This document shows, piece by piece, positions 1 to 7,805 of a DNA stretch of 53,810 nucleotides; position 1 is the first letter of the stretch, and each line of letters begins with the position of its first letter. A program made the position numbers and the translations under genes. The notes beneath the pieces are model-generated. The model made no database searches. It was not told the DNA's origin and saw only the letters and a program-made list of their open reading frames with translations. The stretch covers positions 1-53,810 of the forward strand of contig DIYG01000053.1 of the NCBI GenBank assembly GCA_002428935.1. Direction: 5' to 3'. This DNA comes from Halieaceae bacterium UBA6060 (GTDB lineage: Bacteria; Pseudomonadota; Gammaproteobacteria; Pseudomonadales; Halieaceae).

Positions 1-102
1 CGGTTCCAGGTCATGGCTGTCCACGAGCAGATCCTGCATACGAGCCGAGTCGTATTCATTCATCTGACAACCGTGGGTTTTTACAAAGACTTTTTTGCTC
101 AC
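1..102 (-). CDS. miaB: tRNA-2-methylthio-N6-dimethylallyladenosine synthase MiaB, N-terminal fragment (partial)
   Basis: Reading the minus strand from a GTG at 100-102 gives 34 residues before the window edge. They include KTHGCQMNEYDS, the first radical-SAM methylthiotransferase signature of MiaB, with Cys12 as the first ligand of the auxiliary iron-sulfur cluster. MiaB adds the methylthio group to i6A37 of tRNAs reading UNN codons. A GAGAAGG stretch a few bases upstream serves as the ribosome binding site and supports the GTG start. The rest of the gene lies outside the window, so only the start is visible. The motif is very characteristic of MiaB as opposed to RimO or MtaB. Confidence 0.9.
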   Translation of the reverse strand, partial: MSKKVFVKTHGCQMNEYDSARMQDLLVDSHDLEP

Positions 103-437
103 TCGACCTTCTCCCGACCATCTCCGCCCGCCGAACCACTACGGTGCATCGCGCTGACGGTGCGACCCCTGCGCGATTCGGATTGCCAGGCAATTCCTTG
201 TCACAGGCGCCACCATGCGCGCCCATGAGGGGATTTCAAGGGCGGCGGAGTATAGCGCCGGGATCTGCCTCTGCCCAGCGATTTTACTGGTATTGGCGCC
301 ATCATGTGGGTAGACTCCCGCGCCCTCGGGCGCGCGTCGCACAAACCGCCTCGCAAAACACCCGATAAAACGCCTTGGCCTGAAAACACCTCGGCCCCAT
401 AAGCCCAGCAAGCCCGGACCCTCCGTCCCAGAGAGTT
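103..437. other. Intergenic region between divergent miaB and the DUF1820 gene
   Basis: No convincing gene is present in these 335 bases; reading frames in both directions have atypical, arginine/proline-rich translations. The region must hold the divergent promoters of miaB and the DUF1820 gene, but no clear -35/-10 pair was recognised. A tight GC hairpin (cgcgcc/ggcgcg arms) lies at 319-334 and is not followed by a T-run, so it is not an obvious terminator. Confidence 0.5.
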
Positions 438-785
438 ATGCCTAGTAACCCCGTATACAAAGTCATTTTTCAAAACGGCAACCAGGTCGTAGAGATCTTT
501 GCTCGGCAGATCTATCAGAGCGATATGTGGGGCTTTATCGAGGTTGAGGAGTTCCTTTTTGGTGAGCGTTCGCAGATTCTCGTGGATCCCTCCGAAGAGA
601 AGCTCAAAAGCGAGTTTAGCGGTGTGCAGCGTAGCTACATTCCCCTCCAGTCGGTAATTCGTATCGATGAGGTCGCCAAGGAAGGGGTGGCCAAGATTAC
701 GGAAACGAAGCCTGGCGAAAGCGCTAACGTTACGTCGTTTCCGCTTCCTGGAGGGCCGGCTAAGCCCCGCTCTACAGAAGACTGA
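438..785 (+). CDS. DUF1820 family protein
   Basis: A 115-residue soluble protein without signal peptide or membrane segment. The opening (VYKVIFQNGNQVVEIFARQIYQSDMWGFIEVEEFLFG split across residues 6-42) matches the conserved small gammaproteobacterial family DUF1820, about 100-120 residues long, whose function is unknown. The last 25 residues are proline/glycine rich and probably disordered. It is transcribed away from miaB and is followed by a perfect hairpin at 809-832, so it is likely monocistronic. An AGAGAG stretch just before the ATG is a weak ribosome binding site. Family assignment is from memory of the sequence pattern; no role is inferred. Confidence 0.8.
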   Translation: MPSNPVYKVIFQNGNQVVEIFARQIYQSDMWGFIEVEEFLFGERSQILVDPSEEKLKSEFSGVQRSYIPLQSVIRIDEVAKEGVAKITETKPGESANVTSFPLPGGPAKPRSTED

Positions 786-808
786 GAGGCGTTTTCTGTT
801 TTACCTAC

Positions 809-832
809 GTGTGAGCATTGAGGTGCTCACAC
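809..832 (+). terminator. Hairpin downstream of the DUF1820 gene, possible terminator
   Basis: A perfect 9-bp stem (GTGTGAGCA / TGCTCACAC) with a 6-base loop starts 24 bases after the DUF1820 stop codon. Only two T residues follow directly, then CCTAT, so it is a weak intrinsic terminator at best or an RNA-protecting hairpin. Confidence 0.45.
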
Positions 833-953
833 TTCCTATCACAGTGCTGTTTTGGCGTTTCGGCTGTATTCACCGTGAATTCTGACCTTGCCGTGCTGCG
901 CTTAAGTCGTTGTCTGTTTTGCGTCAGCTGTGCACGGATTCCGGCGACTATGC

Positions 954-1010
954 GGCGGTAAAGCACACTCGCCGGAAAGAAGGGGCACCGGCTCGCTTAG
1001 CTTTACCGCC
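954..1010 (+). repeat. Constant-core/variable-arm inverted repeat, copy 1
   Basis: An 11-bp perfect inverted repeat (954-964 with 1000-1010) encloses a 35-base insert. The insert contains CCGGAAAGAAGGGGCACCGG at 972-991, identical in the other two copies. The stem continues imperfectly outward: similar complementary sequence can be followed to roughly 931 and 1036 with scattered mismatches. The arm sequence is unrelated to the arms of copies 2 and 3. Nothing suggests translation. Confidence 0.8.
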
Positions 1011-1163
1011 ACGTATTCGCCTGCGTGGGTGCTAGTTGATGGCGTTGGGCGGGCTTTGATACCACAACTCTTGAGTTCGACGGCTGGCTTGTTGGTCCAC
1101 ACGCGTGCTCCAGTTCTAGCTTTATTGGCCGCAGGCCAAGGTTTCCGAAAGATGGAACTGCCC

Positions 1164-1250
1164 GGTTGAGGGTGGGGTACTGGCTAAGTACAGCGAACCG
1201 GTGCCCCTTCTTTCCGGTGAGCGTGCTTAGCCAGTACCCCACCCTCAACC
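1164..1250 (-). repeat. Constant-core/variable-arm inverted repeat, copy 2 (inverted)
   Basis: A perfect 25-bp inverted repeat (1164-1188 with 1226-1250) surrounds 37 bases. The reverse complement of these contains the invariant 20-base core at 1198-1217. The element is in the opposite orientation to copy 1, about 150 bases away, and lies 115 bases before the lon start codon, so it could sit in the lon leader. As an RNA it would form a very stable hairpin on either strand. Confidence 0.85.
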
Positions 1251-1364
1251 GACATCAGCACCCACCTAAAAACAGACGGTCCAAACCATCTAAGAATGGG
1301 AAGCAAAGTTGACTTTTCCTCACCTGGGCCCATATCTAGCTATCAAACCAACAAAGGCAATCCC

Positions 1365-3839
1365 ATGCAGGACGACAACAACGACGATTTGAAGATTACC
1401 CTGCCCCGGGGGGAGTCTGACGTTGCCGGCGACGTATTGGGTGGTGAGGCGTCTGTGCAGACCCCAGCGGTTGCCGACGATGTGCTGCCTGACTCCCTGT
1501 ATCTCATCCCCGTACCCCAGCGACCTTTCTTTCCAGGGCAGGTACAACCCGTCGCCATGGACCCCGAAGAGTGGGGCGGGACTATTCGCGCGGTGATGGA
1601 GTCGGCGAACGGGGTTGTAGGTCTGGCCTACGTGGATCAGCAGCAGTTGGCGGGGGAGGCTCCAGAGCCACGACATTTTCCCGATATGGGTTGCGCCGTA
1701 CGGCTGCATCGGCCCCCGGTTATGGCCGACAATCCCGGTCAGTTTCTGGCCCAGGGCGTACGGCGCTTTCGCATCGTCCGCTGGTTGAGCACGAAACCGC
1801 CTTACCGCGTCCAGGTAGAGTACCCCCGCAGTCAGGGTGATCGCGACAGCGATGACATCAAGGCCTACACCATGGCGGTGCTTCAGGCGGTAAAAGAACT
1901 CTTGCCCCTCAATCCTCTGTACAGCGAAGAACTTCGGCATTACATCGCCAACTTCAATCCCAATCAGCCGAGTCTTCTGGCCGATTTCTCGGCGGCCCTG
2001 ACCACCGCTAGCGGTGAGCAACTGCAGGAGATTCTCGATACCCTGCCGCTTCAGTCGCGGATGCAGAAAGTGCTCGCGCTCCTGGGTAAGGAGCGCGAAG
2101 TAGCCGAGCTGCGGGGGAAAATCACCGAGCAGGTAAACGAGAAAGTATCGGATCAGCAGCGCGAGTTTTTCCTCCGCGAACAGATGAAAGTGATCCAGAA
2201 AGAACTGGGGATCTCCAAGGATGATCGAACCTCTGATGCGGAGCGATTCCGGGAGCGTCTTGAAGCGCTGACCTTACCCGAGGCGGTAGCGGCGCGGATT
2301 GAAGACGAGATGCAAAAGCTCTCGGTGTTGGAGCCCGGTTCCCCCGAATACGGTGTGACTCGCAACTATCTGGACTGGGCCACGCAGGTGCCCTGGGGCG
2401 TTACGTCCGAGGACAACCTTAATCTCCGCCATGCCAAGCGGGTGCTGAATCGCGACCACGATGGTCTGGAGGATGTGAAGGATCGGATCCTCGAGTTTCT
2501 CGCCGTGGGATCGTTTAAGGGCGAGATCGCCGGATCTATTTTGTTGTTGGTGGGTCCCCCCGGGGTGGGCAAGACCAGCATAGGGCGGTCCGTGGCCAAT
2601 GCGCTGGGCCGCGAGTTCTATCGTTTTAGTCTCGGCGGCATGCGCGACGAGGCGGAGATCAAAGGGCATCGCAGAACCTATATCGGCGCCATGCCCGGCA
2701 AGTTCGTTCAGGCCCTAAAGGAAGTGAAGGTCGCCAATCCGGTGATCATGCTGGATGAGATCGACAAGATTGGCGCGTCGTTCCGAGGCGATCCGGCATC
2801 GGCTCTGCTGGAAGTGTTGGATCCGGAACAGAACAGCGATTTCCTCGATCACTACCTGGACCTACGCGTGGACTTGTCCCAGGTCCTGTTCATCTGCACC
2901 GCAAACCAATTGGACACGATCCCCGCACCACTGTTGGATCGCATGGAGACCCTGCGCCTGGCGGGCTATGTGGCCGAAGAGAAACTGGCCATCGCTCGAA
3001 ACCATCTCTGGCCCAAGCAATTGGAGCGCCATGGGCTGACCGAGGAGCAGCTCAAGGTCAACGATCCGGCCCTCAAGTATGTTATCGAATCGTACTGTCG
3101 CGAGGCCGGTGTGCGTCATCTGGAGCAGCAGCTTGCGCGCATTATGCGTAAGGCCATTGTAGGGTTTGTGGGCAGCAAGACACCGGACACGGCAAAGCGT
3201 CGGGTGGGTAAAAAAGACATCGAGGACCTACTGGGCAAGCCCCTGTTCCAACCCGAGAAGCCCCAGCGTGGCATCGGTGTGGCCACGGGATTGGCTTGGA
3301 CGGCCCTCGGGGGTGCCACTTTGCCCATCGAGTCTTCCCGGATCCACACCCTCAATCGGGGCTTCAAGCTGACCGGTCGTCTGGGCGATGTCATGCGTGA
3401 GTCGGCGGAGATAGCCTACAGTTTTGTTATCGCCCATCTGCGTGACTACGGCTGTGATCCCGACTTCTTCGATACGAGCATGGTGCATTTACACGTGCCC
3501 GAGGGGGCAACGCCTAAAGACGGTCCCAGCGCGGGTATCACCATCGCTACAGCGCTCGTGTCTCTGGCCCGAAAGGAACGCATTCGCCGACCGCTGGCCA
3601 TGACTGGTGAGTTGACCTTGACGGGACAGGTGCTCCCCGTTGGGGGAATCCGGGAAAAAGTCATCGCCGCTCGGCGCGCCAAGGTGATGGAGTTGATCCT
3701 GCCTCATGCCAATCGCCGGGATTTTGAGGAGTTGCAGGACTATCTTCGCGCGGGGATCAATGTGCACTTTGCGCGGAATTATCGGGATGTGTTTGAGACG
3801 GTGTTTGAGGACCATCGGCGGGATAAGTCTTTGCATTGA
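1365..3839 (+). CDS. lon: ATP-dependent Lon-type protease (endopeptidase La, S16)
   Basis: An AAA+ protease of about 824 residues. The N-terminal LON substrate-binding domain (LYLIPVPQRPFFPGQ near residues 46-60) is followed by the AAA+ module, with Walker A GPPGVGKTS starting at residue 397, Walker B VIMLDEIDKI and a sensor region. The C-terminal protease domain has the nucleophile Ser722 in PKDGPSAG and Lys765 in IREKV, spaced 43 residues as in E. coli Lon. I start at the ATG at 1365 because AAAGG lies 7 bases upstream; an in-frame ATG at 1296 would add 23 atypical residues. The QRPFFPGQ-type N terminus resembles the longer second Lon of some Pseudomonas-like bacteria, so this may not be the only lon in the genome. 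It is flanked by three structured repeats. Confidence 0.93.
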   Translation: MQDDNNDDLKITLPRGESDVAGDVLGGEASVQTPAVADDVLPDSLYLIPVPQRPFFPGQVQPVAMDPEEWGGTIRAVMESANGVVGLAYVDQQQLAGEAPEPRHFPDMGCAVRLHRPPVMADNPGQFLAQGVRRFRIVRWLSTKPPYRVQVEYPRSQGDRDSDDIKAYTMAVLQAVKELLPLNPLYSEELRHYIANFNPNQPSLLADFSAALTTASGEQLQEILDTLPLQSRMQKVLALLGKEREVAELRGKITEQVNEKVSDQQREFFLREQMKVIQKELGISKDDRTSDAERFRERLEALTLPEAVAARIEDEMQKLSVLEPGSPEYGVTRNYLDWATQVPWGVTSEDNLNLRHAKRVLNRDHDGLEDVKDRILEFLAVGSFKGEIAGSILLLVGPPGVGKTSIGRSVANALGREFYRFSLGGMRDEAEIKGHRRTYIGAMPGKFVQALKEVKVANPVIMLDEIDKIGASFRGDPASALLEVLDPEQNSDFLDHYLDLRVDLSQVLFICTANQLDTIPAPLLDRMETLRLAGYVAEEKLAIARNHLWPKQLERHGLTEEQLKVNDPALKYVIESYCREAGVRHLEQQLARIMRKAIVGFVGSKTPDTAKRRVGKKDIEDLLGKPLFQPEKPQRGIGVATGLAWTALGGATLPIESSRIHTLNRGFKLTGRLGDVMRESAEIAYSFVIAHLRDYGCDPDFFDTSMVHLHVPEGATPKDGPSAGITIATALVSLARKERIRRPLAMTGELTLTGQVLPVGGIREKVIAARRAKVMELILPHANRRDFEELQDYLRAGINVHFARNYRDVFETVFEDHRRDKSLH

Positions 3840-4164
3840 TGGTGGTGTTGTAGCTGTTGATGGAGCTTTGTTCGGGGTGGGGCTTTTACTCGGTACTCGC
3901 GCTTGCTGGGAAAAAGTGACGGTTGGTGACTGATTCTTTCTGGGCGGGGCTCCCACCCGGGAATCACGCTCACCGGAAAGAAGGGGCACCGGTTCGCTTA
4001 GTTTCCCGGATGGAAGCCCCGCGCGTAGGCGATGCGTGCTCAACACTGATCGAGCGGTGCCCACCCTAGCGAGCGTAGGGAGTAAGGTGCGCTGCGCTGA
4101 AACGAGCAGGCCGTTCCCCAAGCCAAGCCAAGCTGAGCTGTCTAAAAAAGGTTGAGTAGGTCCT
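3840..4164. other. Intergenic region between convergent lon and cmoB
   Basis: There is no supported gene in these 325 bases. It separates the 3' ends of lon and cmoB and contains repeat copy 3 (3945-4021). A recognisable intrinsic terminator with a T-run was not found for either gene. Confidence 0.5.
3945..4021 (+). repeat. Constant-core/variable-arm inverted repeat, copy 3
   Basis: Two 19-base arms (3945-3963 and 4003-4021) are complementary except at two positions. Both would be C-A on the plus strand but G-U wobble pairs in an RNA made from the minus strand. They enclose 39 bases holding the invariant 20-base core at 3973-3992. The element is in the same orientation as copy 1 and lies between the 3' ends of lon and cmoB. 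Copies 2 and 3 share further identity beside the core (CGCTCA before it, TTCGCT after it). Confidence 0.8.
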
Positions 4165-5154
4165 TCAGGGGGCTTCGGCGAGAAGGATCGCGCGGCGCGG
4201 GGCCGGGTAGCCTTCGATGGTCCGGCTGGGATCTTCGGGGTCTAGGAAGTCGGCGAGGGAGTGGAAGGTCATCCATTCGGTGCTGCGTTGTTCGTCTACG
4301 GTGGTGACGGTTTCGTCTACCAGTCGGGGGTTCTTCCAGCCTAGCTTGCGTAGCCAAAGAAGAAGCTGGGCGCTACTGGGCAGAAACCATACGTTGCCCA
4401 TACGCGCGTAGCGGCCTTCGGGCACCAGGCACTGGTGTTCATCTCCCTTGATGACCAGGGTTTCCAATACGAGTTCACCACCGGGACGCAGGCATCCCCG
4501 GAGTTGCTGCAGGTGCTCCATGGGCGAGCGTCGGTGATAGAGAACGCCCATGGAAAACACCGTGTCGAAGGCTTTCAGGTCCTGGGGTACGGCTTCGATT
4601 CCGATGGGTAAGACGGACACTGCGGGATCTTTCAAGTAGCGCTGAAGGGCGTGAAACTGAACAACGAACAGCGGTGTTGGGTCGATGCCGATAACTTCTT
4701 TGGCGCCAGCGCCGCGCATACGCCAGCAGTGATAGCCGTTTCCACAGCCGATATCCAGAATGCGTCGCCCCGACAATGACTGGATATGGGGCGCCAGGCG
4801 ATCCCACTTCCAATCCGATCGCCATTCCGTGTCGATGGCGACGTCAAACAACCTGTAGGGTCCTTTTCGCCAGGGGTGTAAGCCCCTCAAGGCTTCGAGC
4901 AGCGCTTCTCGTTCAGAGGCCTCGGTCGGCGCTGCGCAATCGACTCCAACGGTGCCCTGGTCGAGAAATTGAGCTGAGACCGCTAGCTCCGGTAAAGCGT
5001 TCAGTGCCGCGAGCCAACGGGGTAGATCGCCGAAACGTTTCACGGACAGGCCCGCAGCGACCTGCGGGGGCAGCAGATTCGCCCAGGGTGCCAAGGGGCC
5101 TTCGCGCCAGCGCCCTTGTAGCGCGGGGACGTCGATGAGTTCGTCGGGGTTCAC
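4165..5154 (-). CDS. cmoB: tRNA U34 carboxymethyltransferase CmoB
   Basis: At 329 residues it is close to the usual CmoB length. CmoB transfers the carboxymethyl group of carboxy-SAM to 5-hydroxyuridine at position 34 of tRNA, giving cmo5U and extending wobble reading. Supporting sequence: PWRKGPY at 94-100 and DTEWRSDWKW at 108-117, both typical of CmoB, followed by a Rossmann methyltransferase fold with DIGCGNGYH at 134-142. The gene overlaps the 3' end of cmoA by 4 bases (ATGA), so the two are translationally coupled in the order seen in other gammaproteobacteria. CmoA supplies its unusual cofactor. Confidence 0.95.
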   Translation of the reverse strand: MNPDELIDVPALQGRWREGPLAPWANLLPPQVAAGLSVKRFGDLPRWLAALNALPELAVSAQFLDQGTVGVDCAAPTEASEREALLEALRGLHPWRKGPYRLFDVAIDTEWRSDWKWDRLAPHIQSLSGRRILDIGCGNGYHCWRMRGAGAKEVIGIDPTPLFVVQFHALQRYLKDPAVSVLPIGIEAVPQDLKAFDTVFSMGVLYHRRSPMEHLQQLRGCLRPGGELVLETLVIKGDEHQCLVPEGRYARMGNVWFLPSSAQLLLWLRKLGWKNPRLVDETVTTVDEQRSTEWMTFHSLADFLDPEDPSRTIEGYPAPRRAILLAEAP

Positions 5155-5882
5155 TTCAGGGCGATAAGCGAGGCGAAGTTAAAGCACTGAAACCAGACAT
5201 CGCAGGATTTGAACCCCACCTCCTGGAGTCGGGCCCGATGGGTGTCCAGGGACTCGGGAATGAGCACGTTTTCCAGGGAGTCCCGTTTACCGGCGATTTC
5301 AAGATCGCTGTAGCCATGGGCTCGTTTGAAATCGTGATGGAGGTCGATGTTGAGCTGATTCAGGGTCGGATCGGGGAACAGTACTTTCTCCGACAAGACC
5401 AGAATACCCCCCGGCAGCAGAGCATCAGCAATGCGCTTTAGGAGCTCCGGTCGTTCTTCGAGGGGGACGAACTGCAGGGTGTAGTTCAGCACCACGACCG
5501 ATGCCGGGGTGAACACCACATCGCGGACGTCAGCTCCACGAAGTTCGATGCTTGGGTTGTCGCCCACGTCGCTCAGCAGCCTCCGACAACGCTCGATCAT
5601 GGCCGCCGAATTGTCGACGGCGACGATCTTGCAATCCGAAGCATCGATGTGTCGATGCATTGAGAGGGTGCTCGCGCCGAGGGAGCAGCCCAGGTCAAAG
5701 ATGCAGCTGTCGCTGCGGGCAAAGCGCCCCGCGAGGAGGCCGGTCATGGCGATCACGGTTTCGTAACCGGGCACGGAGCGGCGGATCATGTCGGGAAAGA
5801 CTTCAACCACGTCACGATCAAAACGGAAGGGGCCGGGAGCCCGTAGGGGATCGCTAAACAGTGTATCGCTGGGTTGGGTCAC
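5151..5882 (-). CDS. cmoA: Carboxy-S-adenosyl-L-methionine synthase CmoA
   Basis: A 243-residue class I SAM-dependent enzyme that converts SAM and prephenate into carboxy-SAM. The N-terminal FDRDVVEVFPDMIRRSVPGY pattern (residues 21-40) is a strong family signature, and DLGCSLGAST at 63-72 is the SAM-binding loop. It is the first gene of a two-gene operon with cmoB, sharing a 4-base overlap. It faces away from the class IV aminotransferase gene, with 148 bases between the two start codons. Confidence 0.95.
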   Translation of the reverse strand: MTQPSDTLFSDPLRAPGPFRFDRDVVEVFPDMIRRSVPGYETVIAMTGLLAGRFARSDSCIFDLGCSLGASTLSMHRHIDASDCKIVAVDNSAAMIERCRRLLSDVGDNPSIELRGADVRDVVFTPASVVVLNYTLQFVPLEERPELLKRIADALLPGGILVLSEKVLFPDPTLNQLNIDLHHDFKRAHGYSDLEIAGKRDSLENVLIPESLDTHRARLQEVGFKSCDVWFQCFNFASLIALK

Positions 5883-5966
5883 GGGGTTTGGGTCAGGCGT
5901 CGTGGCTGGGATTGATCAGGGATCTGGATCGCGAGATGGTAGCATGCGACGCCCTTTAGGCTGCCG

Positions 5967-5980
5967 GTTACAGCGGTAAC
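5967..5980. promoter_or_regulatory. Small inverted repeat between cmoA and the aminotransferase gene
   Basis: GTTAC-AGCG-GTAAC is a perfect 5-bp inverted repeat in the 148-base divergent intergenic region, 51 bases before the aminotransferase ATG. It could be half of an operator or chance; no regulator can be assigned. Confidence 0.2.
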
Positions 5981-6030
5981 AAACAACAGACGATGGGCGG
6001 TAAAACCACCCTGGGGAGGATAGAAGTCCT

Positions 6031-6966
6031 ATGCAAGGAACACACGAATACGAGGGCGCGGACCGAAACAAAGACGTGCTCATCGACATCAATGGTGAAC
6101 TGTTTCCCCGGGAAAAGGCCGCCATTTCGGTGTTTGACTCGGGGTTCATTCTCGGCGATGGCGTCTGGGAAGGACTGCGGGTAGAAGGTGGAACCATACT
6201 TTTCCTGGAGCAACACCTCGACCGTCTTTACGAAGGTATGCATACCCTGGATTTCCCTATCGAGGTGGATCGCGAAACCCTGACCCAGCGTCTGTACGGG
6301 GCCCTGGCGGCCAATGCCATGACCGACGGTGTGCACATTCGACTCATGGTGTCTCGGGGGATCAAATCCACTCCCTATCAGGACCCGCGCGTGACGATTA
6401 CGCCACCCACCATCGTCATTATTCCCGAGTTCAAAACGGCTTTACCCGACACGGTGGAGCGGGGCGTTACCCTGTTTACGGTGCATGTGCGTCGAGGCTA
6501 TTCGGATGTACAGGATCCGACCCTCAATACCCACTCCAAGCTCAACTGCATCACCGCCTGTATCCAGGCGGCAAAAGCGGGCTACGACGAGGCCCTGATG
6601 CTCGACCCCCACGGGTTTGTCGCGACCTGTAATTCGACTCATTTCTTTATCGTTCGCCGGGGAGAGCTGTGGACTAGCACCGGCGACTACTGCCTCGATG
6701 GCATCACCCGCCGCAAGGTGCTGACCATGGCGGCGGAGGAGGGCATGACTGTTCGGGAGCGGAATTTCACGCTGACCGATGTCTACAACGCTGAAGAAGC
6801 GTTCGTTACCGGCACCTTTGCTGGACTTGTGCCGGTGCGGGAGGTGGACGGCCGACGGATCGGCGATGGTGCTCGCGGGCCGACGGTGCGCGGCCTGCAA
6901 GACGCTTATCGTGGGCGCGTGGCGGATTACATCGCCGGACCCGGTCAGACCCATCCGCGAGGCTAA
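6031..6966 (+). CDS. Class IV PLP-dependent aminotransferase (D-alanine/branched-chain type)
   Basis: A 311-residue fold-type IV aminotransferase. ISVFDSGFILGDGVWEGLR near the N terminus, the catalytic lysine in THSKLNC (Lys170) and a C-terminal EAFVTGTFAGLVPV segment are typical of the BCAT/DAAT/ADCL superfamily. The substrate cannot be read from the sequence: branched-chain, D-amino acid and aminodeoxychorismate lyase activities share this frame. A GGAGG stretch lies 11 bases before the ATG. Only 4 bases separate its stop from the ATG of the next gene, a sulfotransferase-like protein, so the two form an operon and probably act together. Confidence 0.85.
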   Translation: MQGTHEYEGADRNKDVLIDINGELFPREKAAISVFDSGFILGDGVWEGLRVEGGTILFLEQHLDRLYEGMHTLDFPIEVDRETLTQRLYGALAANAMTDGVHIRLMVSRGIKSTPYQDPRVTITPPTIVIIPEFKTALPDTVERGVTLFTVHVRRGYSDVQDPTLNTHSKLNCITACIQAAKAGYDEALMLDPHGFVATCNSTHFFIVRRGELWTSTGDYCLDGITRRKVLTMAAEEGMTVRERNFTLTDVYNAEEAFVTGTFAGLVPVREVDGRRIGDGARGPTVRGLQDAYRGRVADYIAGPGQTHPRG

Positions 6967-6970
6967 GATC

Positions 6971-7744
6971 ATGGGAGGGAGTTGTAAGCGCATCGCCATG
7001 TGGTCGGGCCCGCGCAATATAAGCACCGCGATGATGCGCGCCTTCGAAAATCGCCCGGACTGCGCCGTTGTCGATGAGCCGTTCTACGCGGCCTATCTCC
7101 ACACCACCGGTCTTGAACACCCTGCCCGGGAAGCCGTAATTGCGAGTCAAGCCACGGATTGGCGGGTCGTGGCGAACGCATTAACAGACGATGCGCCGGC
7201 TGCCGTCTACTACCAGAAGCATATGACCCAGCACATGCTGGCGGACATGGATTTGGCGTTTACGGAAGCCTTTACCAACTGCTTTCTCATTCGCGAGCCG
7301 CGACGCATCATCGCCTCCTATGCGCGGATACGACCAACCTTTTCCCTGGAAGAATTGGGTTTTACACAGCAGAAGGCTTTGTTTGATCGGGAGTGTGAAC
7401 GTCGGGGCGAGGTGCCGCCGGTACTCGATGCAGCGCTTACGCTAGAAGATCCTCGCGGGGTGCTCGGTGAGTTGTGTGCTCGCGTGGGCATCGCCTTTGA
7501 TGAGGCTATGCTGCGATGGCCCTCGGGTCCGCGGGACAGCGATGGTGTATGGGCTCCCCACTGGTATGGATCCGTTTGGGAGTCCACGGGGTTTGCCCGA
7601 GCAGATTCACCGATGGGGTCAGACGAGGAGAAAGACCGCGTTGCTACGCCCTTAACGCCCGCCCAGGAAGAACTCTGCGCCAGGGCTGATGATATCTACC
7701 ACGCCATGAGTGTGCACGCTCTTTGCCGGCCGCAATCGACCTAG
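6971..7744 (+). CDS. Sulfotransferase-like P-loop protein paired with the aminotransferase
   Basis: A 257-residue protein with a P-loop-like start, RIAMWSGPRNISTAMMRAF, equivalent to the PAPS-binding loop of sulfotransferases, and IREPRRIIASYAR, resembling the 3'-phosphate-binding segment. I start at the ATG at 6971, four bases after the upstream stop; the frame stays open further upstream, but that would run into the aminotransferase gene. Members of this group are often annotated as branched-chain aminotransferase-like because of their companion gene. Whether it transfers sulfate is unknown. The frame ends inside a perfect hairpin (7741-7764). Confidence 0.75.
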   Translation: MGGSCKRIAMWSGPRNISTAMMRAFENRPDCAVVDEPFYAAYLHTTGLEHPAREAVIASQATDWRVVANALTDDAPAAVYYQKHMTQHMLADMDLAFTEAFTNCFLIREPRRIIASYARIRPTFSLEELGFTQQKALFDRECERRGEVPPVLDAALTLEDPRGVLGELCARVGIAFDEAMLRWPSGPRDSDGVWAPHWYGSVWESTGFARADSPMGSDEEKDRVATPLTPAQEELCARADDIYHAMSVHALCRPQST

Positions 7745-7764
7745 CGGCTCTGGAGAGCCGCTAG
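7741..7764 (+). terminator. Hairpin at the end of the aminotransferase/sulfotransferase-like operon
   Basis: CTAGCGGCTC-TGGA-GAGCCGCTAG is a perfect 10-bp stem with a 4-base loop that includes the stop codon (7742-7744). No T-run follows (CACTGC), so it is either a poor intrinsic terminator or an mRNA 3' end stabiliser. Confidence 0.5.
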
Positions 7765-7805
7765 CACTGCGCTGAAGAGAGCGTCTGAACAAGTCGCAGA
7801 GCGAC

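Larger units (their letters stand above)
786..1364. other. Non-coding region upstream of lon carrying two structured repeats
   Basis: No believable gene is present in these 579 bases. The region holds a hairpin at 809-832, repeat copy 1 (core arms 954-1010) and repeat copy 2 (1164-1250, opposite orientation), and a small TTGGCC-GCA-GGCCAA hairpin near 1124-1138. The lon promoter and leader must lie in the last part. An ATG at 1296 is in frame with lon, but its first 23 residues do not resemble a Lon N terminus. Confidence 0.6.

Noticed and set aside
902..1248. Short open frames through the repeats (sharing an SEPVPLLSGE-like translation)
   Set aside because: The shared peptide is only the translation of the invariant DNA core; frames differ around it and no ribosome binding site supports them.
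954..1250. Repeats read as integron attC sites or a CRISPR array
   Set aside because: attC sites have conserved ends and variable loops, the reverse of what is seen here, and there is no integrase; the copies are too few, too far apart and in mixed orientation for CRISPR.
1320..2021. A 233-codon antisense frame inside lon
   Set aside because: No motif, no ribosome binding site seen, and it lies wholly inside a well-supported lon N-terminal region.
6779..6970. N-terminal extension of the sulfotransferase-like gene into the aminotransferase
   Set aside because: It overlaps the well-conserved aminotransferase C terminus in another frame; the ATG at 6971 gives the natural P-loop start.
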